A stretch of 47,849 nucleotides of DNA, from positions 66,124 through 113,972 of the forward strand of contig NZ_NEUF01000088.1 in assembly GCF_002910915.1 (NCBI RefSeq), read 5' to 3'. The notes below the pieces were generated by a model that searched no databases, was not told where the DNA came from, and worked only from the letters and a program-made list of their open reading frames with translations. This DNA is from Streptomyces sp. SM10 (GTDB lineage Bacteria > Actinomycetota > Actinomycetes > Streptomycetales > Streptomycetaceae). How positions within the stretch are numbered: position 1 is the first letter of the stretch; every line of letters begins with the position of its first letter. Below are positions 41,984-47,849 of the stretch, piece after piece. The position numbers were made by a program, and so were the translations under genes.

Positions 41984-43378
41984 TCAGGCGTGCGGAGGGG
42001 TGCGCGGCACGGTGACGGTCACCCGCAGGCCGTGCGGCTCGTGGGTGCCGTAGCCGATCGACCCGCCGCCCGCCGCGAGGAGCGCGTGCGAGATCGAGAG
42101 TCCGAGACCCGATCCCTTGACGTTCTGGTGCCGGCCGCTGCGCCAGAAGCGGTCACCGATGCGCTCCATCTCCTGCTCCGTGAGACCGGGCCCGCGGTCC
42201 GTGACCACGACCCGGGTGGCCTCGCCGTCCGATCCCGCCGTGACGCGGACCTCCTCGCCCTCCGGCGTGAACTTCAGCGCGTTGTCGATGACGGCGTCCA
42301 GCGCGCTGGAGAGGGCGATCGGATCCGCCCAGCCGGTCACCGCCGGCGCCCCGTCCAGCGTCAGCCGCACGCCCTTCTCCTCGGCCAGCGGGCGCCATGA
42401 GGCGACCCGTTCACCGGTGAGCGCGGCGATGTCCGTGAGCTGGAGGTCCGCCGCGGTGTGCTCGGCCAGCGCGAGGTCGAGAAGGTCGTCGAGTACCTGG
42501 GCGAGCCGCTTGCCCTCCGTGCGGACCGAGGCGATCTCCTCGTTGCCCTCGGGGAGTTCGAGCGCGAGGAGCTCGATCCGGAGCAGCAGCGCGGCCAGCG
42601 GGTTGCGCAACTGGTGCGAGGCGTCGGCGACGAAGGCACGCTGCTGCTCCAGCACGTCCTCGACGTTGTCGGCCATCTCGTTGAACGAGCGGGCCAGGCG
42701 CCTGAGTTCCGGTGGCCCTCCGGACGTGACGACCCGCGACCGCATCCGGCCGCTGGCGATGTCGTGCGTGGCCGCGTCCAGCACCCGTACGGGCAGGAGC
42801 ACCCATCCGGTGAGCCGGAACGCCGCACCGACCGCCACCAGCATCGCCACGGCCTCTCCGAGGGCGATGAGCAGCCAACCGCGCAGGGTCCGGGACCGCA
42901 TGTCGCCGGTGGGCGAGTCGGTCACGACGACGGCGACCACGTCTCCGTCGCGTACGACCGGGGAGGCGACGACTATCCGGCCGGCCTGCCAGGGCCAGAC
43001 CTGGGGCGGGTCGTGGGAACGGCGGCCGAGGAGAGCTTCCTGGAAGGCCTCCCGTCCCTCGCCCTCGGCGGGCAGGGCCCAGGAGGCAGGGGCCTTGGCG
43101 AGGGCTCTGTCGTCCCGGTAGAAGACGCCGGCCCGGATGCCGTACACCGAGTCGTAGGCCTCGAGTTCGGTCTGCAGGATCCGCTGCCGTTCGTCGGTGC
43201 TCAGGGCGTCCTCGCTGACGAACTGGGCCAGCGCGCCGAAACGCGCGGTGTCGTCGATCCGGTCGATGACCACGCGCTGCTGTTCGGCCGCGGCCACCCG
43301 CACGGCCAGGGGGAAGCCGAGGGCGAGCAGCACGGCGGCCATCAGGACGATGAGCAGGGGAAGCAGGCGGGTGCGCAC
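41984..43378 (-). CDS. Sensor histidine kinase
   Basis: Membrane kinase of 464 residues. Transmembrane helix 1 spans about 6-30 and helix 2 about 168-190, with an extracellular sensor between. HAMP follows (191-245), then HisKA with phospho-acceptor H255 in ADASHQLRNPLAALL, and the ATPase domain with DNALKFTPEGE, DRGPGLTEQE and GSGLGLSISHAL. The GTG at 43378 begins 17 bp after the response regulator stop; the frame upstream lies inside that gene. Pairing with the upstream regulator is certain by position; the signal is unknown, with glutamate-related cues plausible. Confidence 0.93.
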   Translation of the reverse strand: MRTRLLPLLIVLMAAVLLALGFPLAVRVAAAEQQRVVIDRIDDTARFGALAQFVSEDALSTDERQRILQTELEAYDSVYGIRAGVFYRDDRALAKAPASWALPAEGEGREAFQEALLGRRSHDPPQVWPWQAGRIVVASPVVRDGDVVAVVVTDSPTGDMRSRTLRGWLLIALGEAVAMLVAVGAAFRLTGWVLLPVRVLDAATHDIASGRMRSRVVTSGGPPELRRLARSFNEMADNVEDVLEQQRAFVADASHQLRNPLAALLLRIELLALELPEGNEEIASVRTEGKRLAQVLDDLLDLALAEHTAADLQLTDIAALTGERVASWRPLAEEKGVRLTLDGAPAVTGWADPIALSSALDAVIDNALKFTPEGEEVRVTAGSDGEATRVVVTDRGPGLTEQEMERIGDRFWRSGRHQNVKGSGLGLSISHALLAAGGGSIGYGTHEPHGLRVTVTVPRTPPHA

Positions 43379-43394
43379 GGGAAGGCAGACGTCC

Positions 43395-44087
43395 TCAGAC
43401 CGACGGGGGGACGAGCCGGTAGCCGACGCCCCGGACGGTCTCGACCAGTGCGGGAAGCCGCAGCTTCGAGCGCAGCGACGCGACGTGCACCTCGAGCGTG
43501 CGACCCGTTCCCTCCCAGCTGGTCTGCCACACCTCGCTGATGATCTGCTCCCGGCGGAAGACGACGCCCGGCCGCTGGGCGAGCAGCGCGAGCAGATCGA
43601 ACTCCTTGCGGGTGAGCTGGACCTCCTGACCGTCGACACTGACCCTGCGGGTGGGCAGCTCGATGCGGACCGGCCCGATCCGCAGCGCCGCGAGCGGGGT
43701 GGGCCCGGTGTCCTCGACCGCCGCCTTGCGCCGGGCGACAGCGTGGATACGGGCCAGGAGCTCGCCGGTGTCGTACGGCTTCACGACGTAGTCGTCGGCG
43801 CCGAGGTTCAGGCCGTGGATCCGTGACCGGACATCGGAGCGTGCGGTCACCATGATGACCGGGATCGCCGAGCGTTTGCGGATCTTCCCGCACACCTCGT
43901 AGCCGTCCTGGTCGGGCAGCCCGAGATCGAGGAGTACGACCCCGAAGGGCTCCTTGTCGGCGGGCAGGAGCGCGCGCAGTGCCTCTTCGCCACTGCGGGC
44001 GTGGACGACCTGGAAGCCGTGCCGGGCGAGCACGGCGGAGAGGGCGGCCGCGACGTGGTCGTCGTCCTCGACGAGCAGCAGTCTCAT
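43395..44087 (-). CDS. OmpR-family response regulator
   Basis: DNA-binding regulator of 230 residues and first gene of a two-component operon. The receiver domain has the acidic pair D8/D9, phospho-acceptor D54 in VVLLDLGLP, T83-type VTAR and K105-type VVKPYD. The C-terminal winged helix is complete (LTRKEFDLLALLAQRPG, EVWQTSWEGTGRTLEVHVASLRSKL, TVRGVGYRLV). It is divergent from gluABCD, and shares a 361-bp intergenic region with it, so control of the transporter is plausible but unproven. Confidence 0.95.
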   Translation of the reverse strand: MRLLLVEDDDHVAAALSAVLARHGFQVVHARSGEEALRALLPADKEPFGVVLLDLGLPDQDGYEVCGKIRKRSAIPVIMVTARSDVRSRIHGLNLGADDYVVKPYDTGELLARIHAVARRKAAVEDTGPTPLAALRIGPVRIELPTRRVSVDGQEVQLTRKEFDLLALLAQRPGVVFRREQIISEVWQTSWEGTGRTLEVHVASLRSKLRLPALVETVRGVGYRLVPPSV

Positions 44088-44448
44088 GGCTTCCTCACCG
44101 CCTCGTGTCTTCTCAAGGTGCTTCGCTTCTCTTCATGACGGCCGGGACCGTGCGTGACGGTCCACCGGTGTTCAGCCCGGCGGATCTTCCCGTGCAGGGG
44201 CGATTCACGTCATTTCCCTACCAGGGCATCCACGCCGATGACCGGTACGCCAGTCAAGTCCCTGCCCGTTACCACCGGGTTTCCGTTACCCACCCGGTAC
44301 TCCTCCGAGCGCCCTGTGACGCCCCCTTCACGCCGAGTGTCCGGTTGCGGCCGGATCGTTATGCTCAATTTCCGCTCAGATGTAATGACGCTGGTCGCAC
44401 TGCGTCACTAGGGTCCTTCCCTAACCGAGGAGGACGGAGCAAGAGCCG
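44088..44448. promoter_or_regulatory. Divergent region between the response regulator and gluA
   Basis: Contains an inverted repeat TGACGC/GCGTCA (44386-44391 and 44402-44407) and a second TAGGG/CCCTA dyad just after it, both within 65 bp of the gluA start. A -10-like TATGCT occurs at 44360-44365 without a clear -35. GGAG lies ten bases before the gluA ATG. Confidence 0.55.
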
Positions 44449-45234
44449 ATGAGCGGAGTTTCAGTGACCAAGGCCGCCGAGGATGCCGCACCCGCGGGAG
44501 ACGACCTTGTCGTACTGAGCAACGTCAACAAGCACTTCGGCGCGCTGCATGTGCTCCAGGACATCGACCTGACCATCGCCAGTGGCGAGGTCGTCGTAGT
44601 CATCGGACCCTCCGGGTCCGGGAAGTCCACGCTGTGCCGCACGATCAACCGCTTGGAGACGATCGACTCGGGCGCGATCTCGATCGACGGGAAGCCACTG
44701 CCCCAGGAGGGCAAGGAGCTCGCCAGGCTGCGTGCCGACGTCGGCATGGTCTTCCAGTCGTTCAATCTCTTCGCGCACAAGACGGTGCTCGAGAACGTGA
44801 TGCTGGGCCAGCTCAAGGTCCGCAGGACGGAGAAGAAGCTCGCCGAGGAGAAGGCACGGGCCCTGCTCGTCCGCGTGGGCGTGGGCGCCCAGGCGGACAA
44901 GTACCCGGCGCAGCTCTCCGGTGGCCAGCAGCAGCGCGTCGCGATCGCCCGCGCGCTGGCCATGGACCCCAAGGTCATGCTCTTCGACGAGCCCACGTCG
45001 GCGCTCGACCCGGAGATGATCAACGAGGTCCTCGAGGTCATGCAGCAGCTGGCCCGGGAGGGGATGACCATGGTCGTCGTCACCCACGAGATGGGCTTCG
45101 CCCGCTCGGCGGCCAACCGGGTCGTCTTCATGGCCGACGGAAAGATCGTCGAAGAGGCCACGCCGGACCAGTTCTTCAGCAACCCGCGCAGCGACCGGGC
45201 CAAGGACTTCCTGTCGAAGATCCTTCACCACTGA
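44449..45234 (+). CDS. gluA: Glutamate ABC transporter, ATP-binding protein
   Basis: Energises high-affinity glutamate uptake. The 261-residue ATPase has Walker A GPSGSGKS at 53-60, the Q loop in [13 protein letters not shown], the signature LSGGQQQR at 156-163, Walker [10 protein letters not shown] with E181, and the switch histidine in VVTHEMGFA. It belongs to the polar amino-acid (GlnQ/HisP) group. The first 18 residues are variable; ATG 44449 was kept, with an in-frame GTG downstream at SVTKAAE as an alternative. Operon order gluA-gluB-gluC-gluD equals that described in Corynebacterium and Streptomyces. Confidence 0.95.
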   Translation: MSGVSVTKAAEDAAPAGDDLVVLSNVNKHFGALHVLQDIDLTIASGEVVVVIGPSGSGKSTLCRTINRLETIDSGAISIDGKPLPQEGKELARLRADVGMVFQSFNLFAHKTVLENVMLGQLKVRRTEKKLAEEKARALLVRVGVGAQADKYPAQLSGGQQQRVAIARALAMDPKVMLFDEPTSALDPEMINEVLEVMQQLAREGMTMVVVTHEMGFARSAANRVVFMADGKIVEEATPDQFFSNPRSDRAKDFLSKILHH

Positions 45235-45298
45235 TCACGCACGGCTGGTCCAGCGCCAGCTGAACACTCACATCGCGTCAACCCAGGGAAGAACCATC

Positions 45299-46135
45299 AT
45301 GCAGCTTCGCAAGGTCACCGCCGCGTCGGCCGCCGTGCTCGCCCTCGCTCTCACCGCCACCGCCTGTGGCTCCGACGACAAGGACGACGCCGCGGGCGGG
45401 GGTGGGAAGATCACCATCGGCATCAAGATCGACCAGCCGGGCCTCGGCCTGAAGACCAAGGACGGCACGTTCGCCGGCTTCGACGTCGACGTCGCCACGT
45501 ACGTCGCCAAGGAACTCGGCTACGACGCCAAGAACATCAACTTCGTCGAGACCAAGAGCGCCGACCGCGAGACCGCGATCGAGCGCGGCGACGTGAAGTT
45601 CATCGCCGCGACGTACTCCATCACCGACCAGCGCATGGAGAAGGTCGACTTCGCCGGCCCGTACCTCCTCGCGCACCAGGACGTACTCGTCCGCGCCGAC
45701 GACGTCTCCATCAAGTCGCCGGAGGACCTCAACGACAAGAACCTCTGCTCCGTCGCCGGTTCGACGTCCGCGAAGAACGTCAAGGACAAGCTCGCCCCGA
45801 AGGCTGAGCTGCAGAACTACGGCGGCTACTCCGAGTGCCTCACCGGCCTCGAGAACAAGGCCGTCGACGCCCTCACCACGGACGACTCCATCCTCGCCGG
45901 ATACGCGGCGCAGGACATCAACAAGGGCAAGTTCAAGCTGGCCGGCTTCAAGATGACCAACGAGAACTACGGCATCGGCCTGAAGAAGGGCGACGCCGAC
46001 CTCAAGAAGAAGATCGACGCCGCGCTCACCAAGATGGTCTCGGACGGCTCCTGGGACAAGGCGGTCGCGGACAACTTCGGCCCCGCCAACTACAAGAACG
46101 AGCCCGCGCCGAAGATCGGCGACATCGTCAAGTAG
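45299..46135 (+). CDS. gluB: Glutamate ABC transporter, substrate-binding lipoprotein
   Basis: Captures glutamate outside the membrane. The 278-residue precursor has a signal peptide with lipobox LTATAC, C23 being lipidated. The mature protein is a bacterial extracellular solute-binding family 3 domain: FAGFDVDVATYVAKELG, ETKSADRETAIERGDVKFI and YSITDQRMEKVDFAGPYL. AAGAA lies before the ATG and gluA ends 64 bp upstream. A stem-loop after the gene probably raises its level over gluC and gluD. Confidence 0.95.
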   Translation: MQLRKVTAASAAVLALALTATACGSDDKDDAAGGGGKITIGIKIDQPGLGLKTKDGTFAGFDVDVATYVAKELGYDAKNINFVETKSADRETAIERGDVKFIAATYSITDQRMEKVDFAGPYLLAHQDVLVRADDVSIKSPEDLNDKNLCSVAGSTSAKNVKDKLAPKAELQNYGGYSECLTGLENKAVDALTTDDSILAGYAAQDINKGKFKLAGFKMTNENYGIGLKKGDADLKKKIDAALTKMVSDGSWDKAVADNFGPANYKNEPAPKIGDIVK

Positions 46136-46172
46136 GGCTCCCGTCACCGGCGGTCCGAACCAGGGCTGATGG

Positions 46173-46199
46173 GGTGCGCCGCCGACGAGGCGGCGCACC
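46173..46199 (+). terminator. Stem-loop between gluB and gluC
   Basis: An 11-bp perfect GC stem (46173-46183 with 46189-46199) with loop GACGA, 38 bp after the gluB stop and 15 bp before gluC. It probably is a partial terminator or 3' mRNA stabiliser giving excess binding protein. Confidence 0.8.
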
Positions 46200-46214
46200 G
46201 AGCCCTCCCCACAC

Positions 46215-46901
46215 GTGGAAGCACGGGAGATCGTGTTCGACTTTCTTGAAGGTTACGACCTACTGGGGGCCTTCTGGGTGACGGTGAAACTCACCGTCTA
46301 CTCCGCCCTCGGTTCCCTCATATGGGGAACGCTGCTGGCCGGTATGCGGGTCGGCCCGGTCCCCCCGATGCGCGGTTTCGGCACCGCCTACGTCAACATC
46401 ATCCGCAACATCCCGCTGACGGTCATCATCGTCTTCGCGTCTCTGGGCCTCTACCAGACCCTCCGGGTGACCCTCGGGGCCGGAAACATCGTCGACGACA
46501 TCAACTTCCGGCTCGCGGTGCTCGCGCTGGTCCTCTACACGTCCGCCTTCGTGTGCGAGGCGCTGCGCTCGGGCATCAACACGGTGCCCGCCGGCCAGGC
46601 TGAGGCAGCGCGTGCGCTGGGACTGAACTTCACCCAGGTCCTGCGACTGGTCATCCTTCCGCAGGCCTTCCGCTCGGTCGTAAACCCGCTGGCCAACGTG
46701 CTGATCGCGCTGACCAAGAACACCACGGTCGCCTCCGCGATCGGTGTGGTCGAAGCGGCCTATCTGATGAAGGACATGATCGAGGCGGAAGCCCAGCTCA
46801 TCCTCATATCCGCCGTCTTCGCGTTCGGGTTCATCTGCCTCACCCTCCCGACCGGTCTCCTCCTCGGCTGGGTGAGCAAGAAGGTGGCGGTGAAGCGATG
46901 A
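46215..46901 (+). CDS. gluC: Glutamate ABC transporter, permease
   Basis: Inner membrane permease of 228 residues with about five hydrophobic segments. The EAA loop ALRSGINTVPAGQAEAARALGLNFTQVLR is recognisable in pieces such as AGQAEAARALGLN, and FRSVVNPLANVLIALTKNTT is typical of the polar amino-acid permeases. Start GTG 46215 lacks a good ribosome-binding site; GTG 46233 (giving MFDFLEGYD) is the alternative, with GGGAGA only two bases away. It overlaps gluD by 4 bp (ATGA), implying translational coupling. Confidence 0.93.
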   Translation: MEAREIVFDFLEGYDLLGAFWVTVKLTVYSALGSLIWGTLLAGMRVGPVPPMRGFGTAYVNIIRNIPLTVIIVFASLGLYQTLRVTLGAGNIVDDINFRLAVLALVLYTSAFVCEALRSGINTVPAGQAEAARALGLNFTQVLRLVILPQAFRSVVNPLANVLIALTKNTTVASAIGVVEAAYLMKDMIEAEAQLILISAVFAFGFICLTLPTGLLLGWVSKKVAVKR

Positions 46902-47815
46902 CGACGTCCGTCCTCTTCGACGCACAGGGGCCCCGCGCCAAGCGGCGCAACGTCCTCTACACCGCTGTCTTCGTGACTGCTCTCGCGGTGGCAGCGTGGT
47001 GGGTGCTCAGCAGCTTCAACGAGAAGGGCCAGCTCGACTGGGTCAAGTGGGAGCCGTTCTTCACGAGCCCCCAGCCCTGGGAGACGTTCATCTGGCCGGG
47101 GCTCCAGAACACGCTCAAAGCCGCGTTCTTCGCCCTGCTGATCGCCTTGCCCCTCGGGGCGCTGTTCGGCATCGGACGGCTCTCCGACCACCGGTGGGTG
47201 CGCATGCCGGCCGGGATCGTCGTGGAGTTCTTCCGCGCCATCCCCGTCCTGATCCTGATGATCACGGCGAACGCCGTGTACTCGGAGTACACCAACATCG
47301 CCAACGACGTGCGTCCGCTGTACGCCGTCGTGACGGGTCTGGTGCTGTACAACGCCTCGGTGCTCGCCGAGATCGTACGGGCCGGAATCCTCTCCCTCCC
47401 CAACGGGCAGACCGACGCCGCCAAGGCGATCGGCATGCGCAAGGGTCAAACGATGCGGTACGTACTGCTGCCGCAGTCGGTCACCGCGATGCTGCCGGCG
47501 ATCGTCAGCCAGGTCGTCGTCATCGTCAAGGACACCGCACTCGGCGGGGCGGTGCTCACCTTCCCCGAGCTGCTCGCCTCCGTCCGCCCGATGAGCGCGA
47601 ACTACGGGGCGAACACCATCGCCTGCTTCACCATCATCGCGCTGATCTTCGTGGCGCTGAACTTCGCGCTGACCTCGTTCGCGAGCTGGCTCGAGGGACG
47701 ACTCCGCCGCGGGAAGAAGAGCACGGGCGCCGTGGTCGGCGCCGGACCGGCGGGCGGCCTCGAGATCATCGACGCGCTTCCGACGAATAACGACGGTACG
47801 AACGACGCCACCTGA
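46898..47815 (+). CDS. gluD: Glutamate ABC transporter, permease
   Basis: Second permease, 305 residues, forming the channel with GluC. A cytoplasmic start (TTSVLFDAQGPRAKRRN) precedes a first helix, then helices around AAFFALLIALPLGALFG, the EAA loop NGQTDAAKAIGMRKGQTMRY, and VVVIVKDTALGGAV. The C-terminal 35 residues are hydrophilic and variable. Start ATG 46898 overlaps the gluC stop. It is the last gene of the operon; only 34 bp remain after it in the window, so its terminator is not visible. Confidence 0.94.
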   Translation: MTTSVLFDAQGPRAKRRNVLYTAVFVTALAVAAWWVLSSFNEKGQLDWVKWEPFFTSPQPWETFIWPGLQNTLKAAFFALLIALPLGALFGIGRLSDHRWVRMPAGIVVEFFRAIPVLILMITANAVYSEYTNIANDVRPLYAVVTGLVLYNASVLAEIVRAGILSLPNGQTDAAKAIGMRKGQTMRYVLLPQSVTAMLPAIVSQVVVIVKDTALGGAVLTFPELLASVRPMSANYGANTIACFTIIALIFVALNFALTSFASWLEGRLRRGKKSTGAVVGAGPAGGLEIIDALPTNNDGTNDAT

Positions 47816-47849
47816 CACCTGGTCGGCACTTGTCTCCACGTGGCGGGGG

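Overview
The window is a high-GC actinobacterial chromosome segment, almost certainly from Streptomyces. Evidence: strong G/C bias at third codon positions, frequent GTG starts, and a gene order (rnhB, nrdJ-nrdR, lexA, dinG, hflX, rsh, dapF, miaA, miaB, gluABCD) that from memory matches the core chromosome of S. coelicolor around SCO5774-SCO5813. No tRNA, rRNA, CRISPR array, phage or intact insertion sequence was seen.

Region 1 (1-7.9 kb): rnhB with a downstream hypothetical gene, a 611-residue membrane protein, an ADP-ribosylglycohydrolase/histidine-phosphatase pair, a DUF4937 protein, a TerD-like protein preceded by a dyad, and a broken gene (7366-7913) with an apparent internal deletion. 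Region 2 (8-15.1 kb) is a DNA precursor and repair block: class II ribonucleotide reductase nrdJ and its repressor nrdR, divergent from lexA, then dinG convergent with lexA. The nrdR-lexA intergenic region carries two putative NrdR boxes 31 bp apart and a LexA box over the lexA promoter.

Region 3 (15.1-21.3 kb) is a four-gene NIS-type siderophore-like operon transcribed leftwards: PLP aminotransferase, IucA/IucC synthetase, GNAT acyltransferase, second IucA/IucC synthetase. It has no local decarboxylase, hydroxylase or visible iron box. Region 4 (21.6-29.9 kb) holds a lipoprotein trypsin-like protease, hflX, a short M1 metallopeptidase, an RSH protein whose synthetase motifs look degenerate, dapF and a small membrane protein.

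Region 5 (about 29.9-35.8 kb) looks like a strain-variable insertion between conserved genes. It contains an MscS channel fragment, the decayed 3' end of a group II intron with a perfectly folding 34-nt domain V, a GNAT N-acyltransferase divergent from an MFS transporter and a RimK-like ATP-grasp ligase, and a degenerate tail. The transferase/exporter/ligase trio is the best candidate for an undescribed peptide or amino-acid conjugation system. Region 6 (35.8-47.8 kb) returns to core genes: miaA, an MT0933-like antitoxin-type protein, a LigB-like protein and miaB, a YceI protein with an N-terminal Ig/transthyretin-like domain, an orphan TAXI solute-binding protein facing a two-component system, and the glutamate ABC transporter gluABCD with a hairpin between gluB and gluC.
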